Counted from the first letter of the stretch, positions 1 through 10,613 are shown. The stretch is 38,145 nucleotides of DNA from Gammaproteobacteria bacterium (GCA_015491865.1 WFVD01000023.1:1-38145), one strand, 5' to 3'. Translations and numbers: made by a program. The notes: generated from the letters alone by a model not told the origin.

Positions 1-1
1 A

Positions 2-157
2 CTCATGGTGGAGTGGACGCGTAATGCCCGCGCCCAGGGTGTTGGCATCACCTTTGTTAATATTCCGCAACAGATGATGGCGTTGATCCGCCTGAGCGGC
101 CTCGAAGAGGTTCTCTCTCTCTCTCCCTCCACCCCTTCAGCGGAAAAGGGCTTTTGA
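2..157 (+). CDS. mlaB: MlaB-like STAS domain protein, C-terminal part
   Basis: Open from the window edge to a TGA at 155-157, so only the last 51 residues are visible. The residues EWTRNARAQGVGITFVNIPQ, followed by LIRLSGLEEVL, have the helix-strand-helix end of STAS-domain proteins. MlaB is the cytoplasmic STAS subunit of the MlaFEDB complex, which moves phospholipids between the outer and inner membranes. The call rests on this weak family signature plus position: mlaFEDCB commonly sits directly before ibaG and murA. The tail (LSLSPSTPSAEKGF) is low-complexity and is partly encoded by a (TC)7 dinucleotide run at 112-125. The start lies outside the window. Confidence 0.75.
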   Translation, partial: LMVEWTRNARAQGVGITFVNIPQQMMALIRLSGLEEVLSLSPSTPSAEKGF

Positions 158-171
158 GCGCATGAACCGTC

Positions 172-201
172 TCGTTTTATGGCGAATTCTGGTACTATAA
201 C
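172..201 (+). promoter_or_regulatory. weak candidate promoter for ibaG-murA-his
   Basis: In the 89-base gap between mlaB and ibaG a good -10 like hexamer TATAAC lies at 196-201. The best -35 is only TCGTTT at 172-177, with an 18-base spacer. It could give ibaG-murA-his transcription independent of the mla operon. The -35 is poor, so this is tentative. Confidence 0.25.
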
Positions 202-246
202 GCGATATTTACGATAAACAGCATGGCGCTCAACAGAGATTGATAG

Positions 247-501
247 ATGCAAGTTGATGAAATAAAGAAGATGATTGAGGCGGGAATGGCAGGCAGCCAG
301 GTCAGCGTGAGTGGTGATGGCGCTCACTTCGAAGCCGTTGTTATCAGTGAGGCCTTTGATGGCAAAGGGATGTTGCAGCAACATCGCATGGTCTATGCTA
401 CATTGGGCGACAATATTGAAAATGCAGCGATCCACGCCCTTTCGATAAAGACCTACACCCCCGCCCAATGGGAAGAGGCGCAAAGGCGTCGCGTGCTTTA
501 G
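247..501 (+). CDS. ibaG: BolA/IbaG family iron-metabolism protein
   Basis: An 84-residue protein, the usual length for IbaG (YrbA). The class II KH-like BolA fold is shown by GDGAHFEAVVISEAFDGKG, followed by QHRMVYATLGD and the closing ALSIKTYTPAQW. The conserved His in GAHFEA is the family's metal/Fe-S ligand candidate. BolA-type proteins pair with monothiol glutaredoxins to handle [2Fe-2S] clusters; IbaG was also linked to acid stress in E. coli (family knowledge). It lies between mlaB and murA, a conserved neighbourhood. The ATG at 247 is preceded by a weak AGAGA. The call is firm; the exact cellular role here is inferred. Confidence 0.93.
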   Translation: MQVDEIKKMIEAGMAGSQVSVSGDGAHFEAVVISEAFDGKGMLQQHRMVYATLGDNIENAAIHALSIKTYTPAQWEEAQRRRVL

Positions 502-544
502 TCACGATTAACACCGGGTTTTCACCCACATCACTCCGACGTAA

Positions 545-1822
<1,278 letters not shown>

Positions 1823-1848
1823 TACTTTAGCAATAGCGAACAAATAAC

Positions 1849-2487
1849 ATGAGCGCAACCATTACCATCGCCCTCTCCAAGGGCCGTATCTTTAAAGAGA
1901 CGCTGCCGCTACTTGAACATGCCGGTATTATCCCGCTGGATGACCCAACCACTAGTCGTAAACTGATTCTGGATACCAACCTTGATGATGTGAAGCTGGT
2001 GGTGATTCGCGCCTCCGATGTGCCGACCTTTGTGGAATACGGCGCGGCGGATATGGGGGTCACTGGCAAGGATGTGCTGGTTGAATATGGCGGTGACGGC
2101 CTGTATGAACCTCTCGATCTGAAGATTGCCAGATGCCGCATGATGGTAGCCGGCCCCAAAGATGGCGTGGTTGATGAGAGCCGCATGCGTATCGCAACCA
2201 AATATGTCGAGACCGCCAAGCGCTATTTTGCCGCGCAGGGGCAGCAGGTCGAGATCATCAAACTTTACGGTGCGATGGAGCTGGCACCTATTGTTGGCCT
2301 TGCCGATCGTATTGTCGATGTGGTCGATACCGGTAACACCCTTAAGGCCAATGGGCTGGTGGCGATGGACCACATTGCCGATGTCAGTTCTCGTCTGATT
2401 GTGAATAAGGCATCAATGAAGATGAAGCACGAGCGTGTAAAATGTTATGTCGATCTGATCGCTGAGGCGGTAGCCAGTAAAGGTTAA
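1849..2487 (+). CDS. hisG: ATP phosphoribosyltransferase catalytic subunit, short form
   Basis: 212 residues, the short HisG(S) form lacking the C-terminal ACT-like regulatory domain of the roughly 300-residue long form. It condenses ATP with PRPP, the first step of histidine synthesis. Visible motifs are [18 protein letters not shown] at the N-terminus, then [14 protein letters not shown], and the PRPP-binding loop [15 protein letters not shown]. Short HisG enzymes work as a hetero-octamer with HisZ, a histidyl-tRNA-synthetase-like regulatory subunit that carries histidine feedback (family knowledge). No hisZ is in this window, so it must be elsewhere. The gene follows murA by 26 bases and opens the his operon. 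Confidence 0.97.
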   Translation: MSATITIALSKGRIFKETLPLLEHAGIIPLDDPTTSRKLILDTNLDDVKLVVIRASDVPTFVEYGAADMGVTGKDVLVEYGGDGLYEPLDLKIARCRMMVAGPKDGVVDESRMRIATKYVETAKRYFAAQGQQVEIIKLYGAMELAPIVGLADRIVDVVDTGNTLKANGLVAMDHIADVSSRLIVNKASMKMKHERVKCYVDLIAEAVASKG

Positions 2488-2548
2488 ATGGAAATGGTAA
2501 GTGCTGATCGTCCCGATGACGGCTCTCAACATCTGATGGAGGTTGCCC

Positions 2549-3859
2549 ATGGTTAAAATTGTACGCCTGGATGCGGCTGCATCCGATTTCAGAAGCCGGC
2601 TTGATGCGCGTCTGGCGTGGGATAGCGTCTCAGATGAAGGGGTCAACCAGACCGTGCGCGAAATTATTGCCGAGGTGCGCCAGCAGGGTGATGCGGCGGT
2701 AGTGGAATACACCAACCGTTTTGATCGCCTCACCGCCGCTGATATGGGTGCGCTGGAGATTCCGCTGTCGCGCCTCAGGGCGGCACGCAAAAGTGTCGAT
2801 GCAGCTCAGTGCAAAGCGCTGGAGCTGGCGGCCGAGCGCCTTTACGCCTACCACGAGCATCAGAAGATGGCCTCCTGGTCTTATACCGAGGCGGATGGCA
2901 CGCTGCTGGGGCAGCAGGTGACACCGCTTGACCGAGTCGGACTGTATGTGCCGGGCGGTAAGGCGGTCTACCCTTCATCGGTGTTGATGAACGCCATTCC
3001 GGCTAAAGTAGCGGGGGTTGATGAGCTGATCATGGTGGTGCCCACGCCAGATAACGTTGTGAATGAGATGGTGCTGGCGGCGGCGGATATCGCCGCTGTT
3101 GACCGTGTTTTCACCATCGGTGGCGCGCAGGCAGTGGCGGCACTCGCTTACGGCACCGAATCGATTCCGCAGGTCGACAAGATTGTCGGCCCCGGCAATA
3201 TTTACGTGGCGACTGCGAAAGGCATGGTGTTTGGTGCAGTCGGTATCGACATGATCGCCGGCCCTTCCGAAATACTGGTGATTAGCGACGGTGGCACCGA
3301 CCCCGACTGGATCGCGATGGATCTCTTTTCGCAGGCGGAGCATGATGAAGATGCGCAGTCGATTCTGGTCTCGCCAGATGCCGCGCACCTCGATGCGGTG
3401 CAGGCGAGTATTGAAAAACTGCTGCCGACGATGGAACGAGCCGAAATTATCCGCCACTCACTGGAGGCGCGCGCAGCTTTTATTAAGGTGGTCGATCTGG
3501 AGCAGGCGGCCGCGATCTCGAATATAGTCGCCCCTGAGCATTTAGAGCTGTCGGTTGAAGAGCCACTTGCGCTGACGGAAAAAATCAGCCATGCCGGTGC
3601 GATCTTTATGGGGCGCTACACCGCTGAGGCGGTGGGCGATTACTGCGCTGGCCCTAACCACGTACTGCCGACCTCGCGCACTGCCCGTTTTTCATCGCCA
3701 CTGGGCGTCTATGATTTTCAGAAGCGTTCGAGTTTGATTATGTGTTCGGCAGAGGGAGCCTCAACGCTGGGTAAAACGGCATCAGTACTGGCGCGCGGCG
3801 AAGGGCTGACTGCCCACGCACGTTCAGCGGAATTTCGTATCAAAGGCGATAATGATTGA
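2549..3859 (+). CDS. hisD: histidinol dehydrogenase
   Basis: 436 residues from the ATG at 2549. An in-frame TTG at 2543 is rejected because GGAGG (2538-2542) abuts it but is 6 bases from the ATG. HisD is a zinc enzyme that oxidises L-histidinol to histidine in two NAD-dependent steps, the end of the pathway. Family motifs include [18 protein letters not shown], the Gly-rich [13 protein letters not shown], the GPSEILV strand, and APEHLEL with the catalytic Glu-His pair. Near the end, [19 protein letters not shown] is the conserved HisD block. The next 192 bases have no gene; in many relatives hisC stands there. Confidence 0.98.
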   Translation: MVKIVRLDAAASDFRSRLDARLAWDSVSDEGVNQTVREIIAEVRQQGDAAVVEYTNRFDRLTAADMGALEIPLSRLRAARKSVDAAQCKALELAAERLYAYHEHQKMASWSYTEADGTLLGQQVTPLDRVGLYVPGGKAVYPSSVLMNAIPAKVAGVDELIMVVPTPDNVVNEMVLAAADIAAVDRVFTIGGAQAVAALAYGTESIPQVDKIVGPGNIYVATAKGMVFGAVGIDMIAGPSEILVISDGGTDPDWIAMDLFSQAEHDEDAQSILVSPDAAHLDAVQASIEKLLPTMERAEIIRHSLEARAAFIKVVDLEQAAAISNIVAPEHLELSVEEPLALTEKISHAGAIFMGRYTAEAVGDYCAGPNHVLPTSRTARFSSPLGVYDFQKRSSLIMCSAEGASTLGKTASVLARGEGLTAHARSAEFRIKGDND

Positions 3860-4051
3860 GTACGCTTTTAACGCCGCCAGAGGGCAAAAGAGCAATCGTG
3901 TAGAGGTCTCACAACCACTAAGCCGGCATTAACCTGATATTAATCTGGCATACGGGGTGAATGGTTCACACCGCTGTCGCTTTTCTCAATAGACAGATAA
4001 GAGTATGCTTAGCAGCAAGTTGCGATGACGCAGCGAGCAAGGAGAAGATCA
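3860..4051 (+). other. hisD-hisB intergenic region without hisC
   Basis: 192 bases with no usable ORF, in an otherwise tightly packed operon. It holds a short inverted motif ATTAA/TTAAT at about 3928-3944 and AT-rich stretches that could carry an internal promoter, but no clear -35/-10 pair. In Pseudomonas-like gene orders hisC (histidinol-phosphate aminotransferase) occupies the hisD-downstream position. I see no recognisable hisC remnant here. Confidence 0.5.
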
Positions 4052-4645
4052 ATGACTGCGCGTAAGGCCACAGTCAGTCGTAACACATCTGAAACTCAGA
4101 TCACCATTGCCATCAACCTTGATGGCAGCGGCGTCGCCAATTTCGAAACGGGTGTCCCATTTCTTGACCACATGCTGGATCAGGTAGCACGTCACGGCCT
4201 GATCGACATCGACATCAGGGCTGTGGGTGACCTGCACATCGATGCACACCACACCGTTGAAGATATCGGCATCACCTTTGGCCAGACGCTGGTGAAGGCG
4301 CTTGGTGACAAGCAGGGTATCCGTCGTTACGGTCACGCCTATGTACCGCTTGATGAAGCGCTGTCACGAGTGGTGATCGATCTCTCAGGCCGCCCGGGGA
4401 TTGAGTATCACGTCAACTATCCACGCGCCCGCATCGGTGATTTTGATGTTGATCTGCTGCTGGAGTTTTTTAATGGATTTGTCAATCACGGTCAGGTGAC
4501 GCTCCACATCGATAGCCTGCGTGGCAGCAACGCACACCACGTGGCCGAGACCATCTTTAAGGCGTTCGGACGCGCGCTACGCATCGCCGTTGAGGCAGAT
4601 GCACGCATGGCCGGCATTCTGCCATCGACCAAAGGGCATCTGTGA
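4052..4645 (+). CDS. hisB: imidazoleglycerol-phosphate dehydratase
   Basis: 197 residues from the ATG at 4052, the standard length of the monofunctional enzyme. GGAG at 4041-4044 is 7 bases upstream, so the in-frame ATG at 4025 is rejected. It dehydrates imidazole glycerol phosphate to imidazole acetol phosphate. The paired manganese-binding motifs are plain: [11 protein letters not shown] in the first half and NAHHVAET in the second. The family block [20 protein letters not shown] is intact. Unlike E. coli HisB there is no N-terminal histidinol-phosphatase domain, so that step needs a separate enzyme not present here. Confidence 0.98.
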   Translation: MTARKATVSRNTSETQITIAINLDGSGVANFETGVPFLDHMLDQVARHGLIDIDIRAVGDLHIDAHHTVEDIGITFGQTLVKALGDKQGIRRYGHAYVPLDEALSRVVIDLSGRPGIEYHVNYPRARIGDFDVDLLLEFFNGFVNHGQVTLHIDSLRGSNAHHVAETIFKAFGRALRIAVEADARMAGILPSTKGHL

Positions 4646-4705
4646 TCCCGATTCGGAGATTCGTTTCAGTCGTGATTAATATCTGTAGAGGTTGAGAAAA
4701 GCGGT

Positions 4706-5353
4706 ATGGCAACAGTAGCGGTCATTGATTATGGAATGGGAAATATCCGTTCCGTTTCAAAGGCGTTAGAACATGTGAGTGGCGCTACACGGGTGGTCGT
4801 GACCCATGAGCCGGAAGCGGTAGTGCAGGCGGATCGGGTGGTGCTGCCTGGTGTCGGTGCCCTGCAGGACTGTGTGAGCGAGCTTAAGCGCCTCGGTCTG
4901 GATGAGGTGGTCAAGGAGAGCATTCGAAACAAACCTTTTTTAGGGATCTGCCTTGGCATGCAGGCGTTACTCGATAGCAGTGAAGAGAATGGCGGTACTG
5001 AGGCGCTGGGTATTATTTCCGGTGAGACGCACCACTTTAGTGACCAACTGAAAGCCGTTCCGGGAACTGATGCACTCAAGGTGCCGCACATGGGGTGGAA
5101 CCAGGTGCATCAGGTGAAGCGGCATCCGATGTGGCAGGGGATCCGTCAGGATAGCCGTTTCTACTTTGTGCACAGTTATTTTGTTGCCCCGGCGGATGAC
5201 GCCGTAGTGAGTGCGACCACGTCATATGGATTTGATTTCACCTCGGTGATCGACCAGGAAAATATTTTTGCAGTACAGTTCCATCCAGAGAAGAGTCAGC
5301 ATGCAGGGCTTGCGTTGCTGGCGAACTTTCTAAGCTGGGATGGAAGCAGTTAA
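4706..5353 (+). CDS. hisH: imidazole glycerol phosphate synthase, glutaminase subunit
   Basis: 215 residues, a class I glutamine amidotransferase. It hydrolyses glutamine and channels ammonia to HisF, with which it forms the IGP synthase. The nucleophile elbow GICLGMQ places the catalytic Cys at residue 82, and FHPEKS supplies His193 and Glu195. The N-terminal VIDYGMGNIRSV and the oxyanion region LPGVGA are typical of HisH. It begins 60 bases after hisB and is followed 41 bases later by hisA, in the usual hisB-H-A-F order. Confidence 0.98.
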   Translation: MATVAVIDYGMGNIRSVSKALEHVSGATRVVVTHEPEAVVQADRVVLPGVGALQDCVSELKRLGLDEVVKESIRNKPFLGICLGMQALLDSSEENGGTEALGIISGETHHFSDQLKAVPGTDALKVPHMGWNQVHQVKRHPMWQGIRQDSRFYFVHSYFVAPADDAVVSATTSYGFDFTSVIDQENIFAVQFHPEKSQHAGLALLANFLSWDGSS

Positions 5354-5394
5354 TCGATGACAACCACGAGAGCTAACTTGTTTGAGGAACAATC

Positions 5395-6132
5395 ATGTTA
5401 ATGATACCAGCCATTGATCTTAAGGATGGGAAATGTGTGCGCCTACGCCAGGGACGCATGGAGGACGACACGGTGTTTTCTGACGATCCGGTCGCTGTTG
5501 CAGGACGCTGGGCTGAGGCGGGGGCACGACGGTTGCACCTGGTTGATCTCAATGGCGCGATTGAAGGTAAGCCGCAAAATGCAGGTGTGATTCATGATAT
5601 TGCCGAGGCCTATCCCGACCTGCCGATTCAGGTTGGTGGTGGGATTCGAGATGAAGACACCATTCAGACCTACCTTGAGGCGGGCGTGAGTTACGTGATT
5701 CTCGGTACCAGCGCGGTGAATGAGCCCCATTTTGTCGGCGATGTCTGCAGTGCCTTTCCAGGGCATATCATTGTGGGGCTCGACGCCAAAAACGGCAAGG
5801 TGGCGATCAACGGCTGGTCCAAACTATCGCACCACGATGTGATCGATATGGCACAGCACTTTGAGCGCGACGGGGTTGAGGCGATTATCTTCACCGATAT
5901 CAGCCGTGACGGCATGATGGATGGTGTGAACGTTGAATCTACCGTTGCGCTGGCGCAGGCGATCACCATCCCCGTGATCGCCTCCGGTGGAATTAGCTCA
6001 CTGGATGATATTCGTGCACTGGGTGAGGTCTCGGAAGAGGGGATCTCAGGTGCCGTGATCGGTCGCGCACTCTATGAAGGTGCGTTTGATTTTGCCGAAT
6101 GTCAGAAGCTGGCAGACACCTTCACCAAATAA
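5395..6132 (+). CDS. hisA: phosphoribosylformimino-5-aminoimidazole carboxamide ribotide isomerase
   Basis: 245 residues. A TIM-barrel isomerase that opens the ribose of ProFAR to give PRFAR, an Amadori rearrangement. The first catalytic Asp is Asp8 in [15 protein letters not shown], and the second lies in [12 protein letters not shown] on the opposite half-barrel. Phosphate-binding glycine loops appear as [11 protein letters not shown] and [11 protein letters not shown], reflecting the internal half-barrel duplication. Start: ATG at 5395 after TTGAGGAAC. A second in-frame ATG at 5401 is possible. It sits between hisH and hisF. Confidence 0.98.
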   Translation: MLMIPAIDLKDGKCVRLRQGRMEDDTVFSDDPVAVAGRWAEAGARRLHLVDLNGAIEGKPQNAGVIHDIAEAYPDLPIQVGGGIRDEDTIQTYLEAGVSYVILGTSAVNEPHFVGDVCSAFPGHIIVGLDAKNGKVAINGWSKLSHHDVIDMAQHFERDGVEAIIFTDISRDGMMDGVNVESTVALAQAITIPVIASGGISSLDDIRALGEVSEEGISGAVIGRALYEGAFDFAECQKLADTFTK

Positions 6133-6162
6133 AAAACCTTTGAATGTAAAGTTGGATCCAGC

Positions 6163-6933
6163 ATGAGTCTCGCTAAACGTATTATTCCCTGTCTCGATGT
6201 CGATAACGGGCGTGTGGTGAAGGGGGTTCAGTTCGTCGATATTCTTGATGCGGGTGATCCGGTAGAAGTGGCGCGCCGTTACGATGAGCAGGGTGCCGAT
6301 GAGCTGGTATTTCTTGATATTACTGCCAGCTCCGATGATCGAGAAACGATGGTGCATGTGGTCGAAGAGGTGGCGAGTCAGGTCTTCATTCCACTCACAG
6401 TGGGTGGTGGCATTCGTGAGCTGAGCGATATTCGTCGTTTGCTCAACGCCGGTGCAGATAAGGTCGGCATCAACACCACCGCGGTTAATAATCCCGAATT
6501 TGTTCGTCAGGCGGCGGCGCGCTTTGGTTCACAGTGCATTGTGGTGGCGATCGATGCCAAGCAGGTGGGTGAAGGGAGGTGGGAGATATTTACTCACGGT
6601 GGTCGAAAACCAACCGGCATTGATGCCATCGAGTGGGCCAAAAAAATGGCTAGCTTTGGTGCAGGTGAAATCTTGCTGACCAGTATGGATCGTGATGGCA
6701 CCCGAGACGGTTATGACCTGGCACTGACGCATGCGGTCAGCGAAGCAGTACCGATACCGGTGATCGCATCCGGTGGGGTCGGTACGCTCGACCACCTAGC
6801 CGATGGTGTGATTGAAGGCAGGGCCGACGCAGTGCTCGCAGCCAGCATCTTTCATTTTGCTCATCACACCGTGCAGGAGGCAAAAGATGCAATGAGTGCA
6901 CGTGGCATCGAGATGAGGGCGCTCGATGTCTGA
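6163..6933 (+). CDS. hisF: imidazole glycerol phosphate synthase, cyclase subunit
   Basis: 256 residues. A TIM-barrel lyase that uses ammonia from HisH to turn PRFAR into imidazole glycerol phosphate and AICAR; AICAR returns to purine synthesis. Key residues are Asp12 in [15 protein letters not shown] and the second Asp in [24 protein letters not shown] and [11 protein letters not shown] are the two phosphate loops. The C-terminus [10 protein letters not shown] is typical. Its last 8 bases overlap the start of hisI, which suggests translational coupling. Confidence 0.98.
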   Translation: MSLAKRIIPCLDVDNGRVVKGVQFVDILDAGDPVEVARRYDEQGADELVFLDITASSDDRETMVHVVEEVASQVFIPLTVGGGIRELSDIRRLLNAGADKVGINTTAVNNPEFVRQAAARFGSQCIVVAIDAKQVGEGRWEIFTHGGRKPTGIDAIEWAKKMASFGAGEILLTSMDRDGTRDGYDLALTHAVSEAVPIPVIASGGVGTLDHLADGVIEGRADAVLAASIFHFAHHTVQEAKDAMSARGIEMRALDV

Positions 6934-7312
6934 CTGGCTCGATGACGTGAAGTGGAGCCACGATGGACTGGTGCCAGCCATCGCACAGGATGCAGTGGAC
7001 AATAGCGTGTTGATGGTGGCGTGGATGAACCGCGAGGCGCTGGCACTAACGGTGGAGACAGGTCATGCGGTCTACTGGTCCCGTTCACGACAAAAATTGT
7101 GGCATAAAGGTGAAGCGTCTGGCTACCAGCAGAATATCAAAGAGATCCGTCTCGACTGTGACAACGACGTGATTCTGCTCAAGGTCGAGCAGCTCGGTGG
7201 AATCGCCTGCCACACCGGACGCCACGACTGCTTCTTTAAAGTTTACCGCGATGGTGAATGGGTAGAAGTGGCAGCGGTACTAAAGCGTCCCGAAGAAATT
7301 TATGGTGAGTAA
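6926..7312 (+). CDS. hisI: phosphoribosyl-AMP cyclohydrolase
   Basis: 128 residues, the monofunctional HisI length. It opens the adenine ring of PR-AMP, the third pathway step. Metal ligands are visible in LDCDNDVIL (Mg-binding Asp cluster) and [11 protein letters not shown] (zinc Cys residues), and WHKGEASG is the substrate loop. E. coli HisI is fused to HisE (PR-ATP pyrophosphohydrolase). Here the ORF ends without that domain, and the next gene is convergent, so hisE must be elsewhere. It overlaps hisF by 8 bases and closes the operon. An 8-base inverted repeat (GCTGGCTT 7316-7323 / AAGCCAGC 7367-7374) lies in the gap before the convergent kinase, but it has no T-tract. Confidence 0.97.
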   Translation: MSDWLDDVKWSHDGLVPAIAQDAVDNSVLMVAWMNREALALTVETGHAVYWSRSRQKLWHKGEASGYQQNIKEIRLDCDNDVILLKVEQLGGIACHTGRHDCFFKVYRDGEWVEVAAVLKRPEEIYGE

Positions 7313-7381
7313 CAGGCTGGCTTTAAATCGCCCAGTGTTGCATGGCTGTGAGTAGCGAAAAGGATCAAGCCAGCGCGGCTA

Positions 7382-9184
7382 TTATGGTCGTTCTTCTGCT
7401 GCCGTCAGTTCATCAAGAATAACTTTATACATCGTTTTAATATCGATGGGCTTGGGTATGTGGGCGCTCATGCCCACTGCATTGCACGCCTCAATCGTAC
7501 TCTGCGTTGCGTTGGCAGTGAGTGCGATGATGGGCAGTTTATCCCATTGCGGATTGTCTCGAATAGCTGTGGCGGCCTGAAAACCATCCATCACCGGCAT
7601 ATGAATGTCCATCAGGATGAGGTCGAATGAGAATGAGTCGAGTAGTGCTAGAGCCTCTTCCCCATTGCCTGCAACAGTAACGCAGAGGTTGATGCGTTCG
7701 AGTATCTTTTTTGCGATCAACTGGTTGGTTGTATTATCTTCTACCAGCAGGATGTTAGCTTTTAATGCGCTAAGTTTTTCTTCGTTGCTATCTGTTGTCG
7801 GCAGTACATTGTGTGGGCTAGCTTCTACTATTTTTACAGTGTTGAGATTTAACGAAAACGAAAATCTGCTGCCAACATTCGGGGTGCTTCTGACAGAAAT
7901 TTTACTCCCCATCAAGCCGAGCAACTGGTTGCTGATTGCCAGCCCTAAGCCAGTGCCACCATATTTTCGTGTAATGGAATTATCTGCTTGCTGAAAGGGC
8001 TGGAAAATAGATTTTAATTCACTCTCTGTTAGGCCAATGCCGCTGTCATTGACAGCGAAAAAAATAGTGGTGTGATTGTGTTTAACTGGTTGGGCACTTA
8101 CAAGAATGCGGATACCACCACTGTCAGTAAATTTAATCGCATTGTGAATTAAATTGGTGAGCACCTGTCTCAACCTCAGAGGGTCACCCACAACGACCAT
8201 TGTCTCTGGATAGGAGCATTCGGTGTTAAATGTGAGTCCTTTTTCTTCTGCACCTGTCTTGAATAGATCGACGACTTCATTGATGAGTTTGTCGAGCCTA
8301 AAGGGAAGTGACTCAATTGTTAATTTTCCTGCCTCAATTTTTGAAAGATCAAGGGTCTCATTGATGATAGCCAGTAAGCCTTTGCTGGCACTGGTCGCCT
8401 TTTCAATATATTCCCGTTCAGGTGCTGGCAGGTTGCCTTCGAGCGCGAGTATGTTGAAGTTAATGATCGCATTCATCGGGGTGCGAATCTCATGGCTAAT
8501 ATTGGCAAGGAAACGGCTTTTAGTCTGATTGGCCAGCTCTGCATTCTCCTTGGCGATTCGCAACTCTTTAGTCTGTCTGTTAACCGCAGTTTCCAGCTCC
8601 TGTCGGTACTCAATATTGGCGAGCGCCTGATTGGTTAATGGTGAAAATTTTTCCAGTAGCCTGACATGCTTCTTATTAAATTTAGCGGGTTCACTGTGGG
8701 TACAGACCAGGATGGCACGATGGTTCTGAGTGTGTAGTGGCGCGTGTAACGCAGATACAGTTATGGGGCCATGGTTGGGCTTGAGCGCTTGCTGCCAGGC
8801 TGGAATTGAATGGACATTGTGTGCGGCAATAACCTGTCCTGATAATATTCGCTGAATAAATCTGGAATTTTCCCAGTGAGTACTGGAGAAGGCGGGATGG
8901 GTGGTCATGCCGACGCGTAGTTCACCGTCCTCCTGTTCAAAGATGATAAATCCATTTTCAATCGGAATGAATTCAGTGAGCACAGCCAGTAGATTCTCAA
9001 ACATCTCCTGAGCGTTACGCGACGTGTTTAGAATACGCAGCCCTTCAAGCAGCCCTTCCGCCTCTCTGCGAAGGCGCTTTTCTCTTGAAATAATATGTTC
9101 AAGCTGAAGATGCTGTTCTATTAGCTCTTCGCGAGCAAACTCCTCAAGCCCCGGGATCGTGTCTGTGATGATTTTATTCGCCAT
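7382..9184 (-). CDS. hybrid sensor histidine kinase, NahK-like
   Basis: 600 residues. The order is an N-terminal coiled-coil (about 15-50), a GAF-like sensory region (about 55-190), and a second coiled-coil (190-225). Then come a HisKA dimerisation domain with phospho-acceptor His231 in ANISHEIRTPMN, and a HATPase_c domain with N-box Asn348, DSGIGL and GGTGLGLAI. A C-terminal receiver (about 475-595) has Asp526 in LMDIHMPVMDG and Lys578. No transmembrane segment is seen, so it is likely cytoplasmic. Its start overlaps the end of the FIST-domain gene by 11 bases, showing co-translation. The FIST plus hybrid-kinase pairing matches NosP/NahK of Pseudomonas aeruginosa, where NO binding to NosP controls kinase activity and biofilm dispersal. 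The function here is inferred from that pairing. Confidence 0.88.
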   Translation of the reverse strand: MANKIITDTIPGLEEFAREELIEQHLQLEHIISREKRLRREAEGLLEGLRILNTSRNAQEMFENLLAVLTEFIPIENGFIIFEQEDGELRVGMTTHPAFSSTHWENSRFIQRILSGQVIAAHNVHSIPAWQQALKPNHGPITVSALHAPLHTQNHRAILVCTHSEPAKFNKKHVRLLEKFSPLTNQALANIEYRQELETAVNRQTKELRIAKENAELANQTKSRFLANISHEIRTPMNAIINFNILALEGNLPAPEREYIEKATSASKGLLAIINETLDLSKIEAGKLTIESLPFRLDKLINEVVDLFKTGAEEKGLTFNTECSYPETMVVVGDPLRLRQVLTNLIHNAIKFTDSGGIRILVSAQPVKHNHTTIFFAVNDSGIGLTESELKSIFQPFQQADNSITRKYGGTGLGLAISNQLLGLMGSKISVRSTPNVGSRFSFSLNLNTVKIVEASPHNVLPTTDSNEEKLSALKANILLVEDNTTNQLIAKKILERINLCVTVAGNGEEALALLDSFSFDLILMDIHMPVMDGFQAATAIRDNPQWDKLPIIALTANATQSTIEACNAVGMSAHIPKPIDIKTMYKVILDELTAAEERP

Positions 9185-10370
9185 TAAAAACCACCATAGA
9201 GATCATCAGATTTCCATGAATGTTGCCGCCCTCGACAAAGCACCCCTGTTCGCCGAAAGTGAATGCACCGAGAAATGGCTTTCCTTCCAGTACCTGGTTG
9301 ATCGAGCTAGCCACCTTATCCATATCAGCTTGAATGGTGAGCATGCAGCCGGCACAAAATACGACTAATGCACCGTTGATATCAGCCGCCTGCAACTCAT
9401 CAACGTTAAGCACAGAGGAGGCAACGCGCCCGGCACGAGAGATCAGGCTGTTTCTGGAACCGTTCATTAAGACCAGCTGGTCGCCTTCTGATACCTCAGA
9501 AAAGAGGGTAAGTGCTCTATCCAGAGTAACTGCGCTGGGATGAGATAGTTTGTAATAGTCGACTTTGCCGACGCTTGTTACTTTCCGGCCAAGCGGGTGA
9601 AGGCTGGTCTGTGCCAGTACCCTTCCTCCATCATTAATGGTCTTATCTATGCCACCTTCAGACCATTCATTGTAGACTTCAGCAGCTGGTCGGTTGTCGA
9701 TCTCATAGACAACACGTCCCGCCGCTTTGGTGACAGTTCCTGAAGTGCTGGAGGGTGAATAACCGCTCTGGAACGTATATGAGATTTCAACAGAAGGAAA
9801 CATCACGGTAACGGCCACACCGTCGCTTGTCACTTCGTCATTGGCGATGATGGACCATTGGCCTGTGATGTGATTGTCGGCAGCACTGCCACCGATAATG
9901 GGCACATCACCACCAACGACATCCTGTATGCCAAGCATGACAGACTCTTCATTGCCTGGTGTGGCGCTGAGCCATATCAGATCTGGTACCTCACCGGTGC
10001 GCTGTGCATTGTTGAGCGCCAGTTCAACTGCTTCTCTCCCTGCCAGACGTGGAGCATCATTCATGGAGACTAGTGCAGAGCCATATGCCCCCTCGGGATC
10101 GTGAGCAGCCCAGATGCCGAGGGCTATTCCGTTGTTGCTGTGAAATCCATCTGAGCCCATTAAGGCCCGGCAGGTGGAGCAGCCGTGAAGCTGGGTTGTC
10201 GGTTGCTGATTGAGCGCAGCAATCAGTTCCCCGGGGTTATAGTTTTCTGTGTAATAAATTAACGTAAGGCTGGGATCGGTGCTGAGCGCTCTCTGTAGTG
10301 TACTGGTCACCTCTTGCAGTGCAGCATCAGGATCAGGGTCAGAAGAGAAAGCGGTTGTGATTTTCACCAT
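9174..10370 (-). CDS. FIST-domain sensor protein, NosP-like
   Basis: 398 residues with no signal peptide or membrane segment. The N-terminal half fits the FIST_N domain: LIYYTENYNPGELIAAL, then LHGCSTCRALMG at about 62-71, and PIIGGSAAD. The C-terminal half fits FIST_C: FCAGCMLTI, and GAFTFGEQGCFVEGG near the end. FIST proteins are intracellular ligand sensors; the NosP subgroup binds heme and nitric oxide and controls an adjacent histidine kinase (family knowledge). The overlapping hybrid kinase supports a NosP assignment. Several His (62, 77, 90) and Cys residues are possible heme or metal ligands; I cannot say which. The start ATG follows an AGAGAA. Alternative: a FIST sensor for another ligand such as an amino acid. 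Confidence 0.85.
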   Translation of the reverse strand: MVKITTAFSSDPDPDAALQEVTSTLQRALSTDPSLTLIYYTENYNPGELIAALNQQPTTQLHGCSTCRALMGSDGFHSNNGIALGIWAAHDPEGAYGSALVSMNDAPRLAGREAVELALNNAQRTGEVPDLIWLSATPGNEESVMLGIQDVVGGDVPIIGGSAADNHITGQWSIIANDEVTSDGVAVTVMFPSVEISYTFQSGYSPSSTSGTVTKAAGRVVYEIDNRPAAEVYNEWSEGGIDKTINDGGRVLAQTSLHPLGRKVTSVGKVDYYKLSHPSAVTLDRALTLFSEVSEGDQLVLMNGSRNSLISRAGRVASSVLNVDELQAADINGALVVFCAGCMLTIQADMDKVASSINQVLEGKPFLGAFTFGEQGCFVEGGNIHGNLMISMVVFNGE

Positions 10371-10613
10371 TAATTCTCTTCGATCGCTGGGTGGAAAAGA
10401 GAAGAGGAAGAGGTTTCCGTGGCTCTTTCCACAGCGGCATACGGTGCCTGAGTTGCAAGTAGTTGCTGTTTATAAAGATAGAGCTTGCTGTGACTGGGTG
10501 ATGCCATCTTTTCGTTCCAGAATGTTTGAGTGGCTAGCCGCACCTCCAAGGCGAATAGCTTAGCAAGTAAGCCAGCAGTATCCTACTATTAACTGTGTCG
10601 GACAATGAGCGAG

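Noticed and set aside
2543-2549. TTG start for hisD giving two extra residues
   Set aside because: GGAGG directly touches the TTG, leaving no spacing; the ATG at 2549 has a 6-base spacing and fits the family N-terminus.
3565-4051. Remnant of hisC between hisD and hisB
   Set aside because: The non-coding part is only 192 bases and none of its translated frames shows aminotransferase motifs.
7316-7374. GCTGGCTT/AAGCCAGC inverted repeat between hisI and the kinase as a terminator
   Set aside because: The loop is 43 bases and no T-tract follows on either strand, so it is not a convincing intrinsic terminator.
10279-10563. 94-residue plus-strand ORF across the nosP-like start and upstream region
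   Set aside because: It overlaps the N-terminal codons of the FIST gene in antisense, has no ribosome site or family pattern, and its composition looks like a shadow frame.
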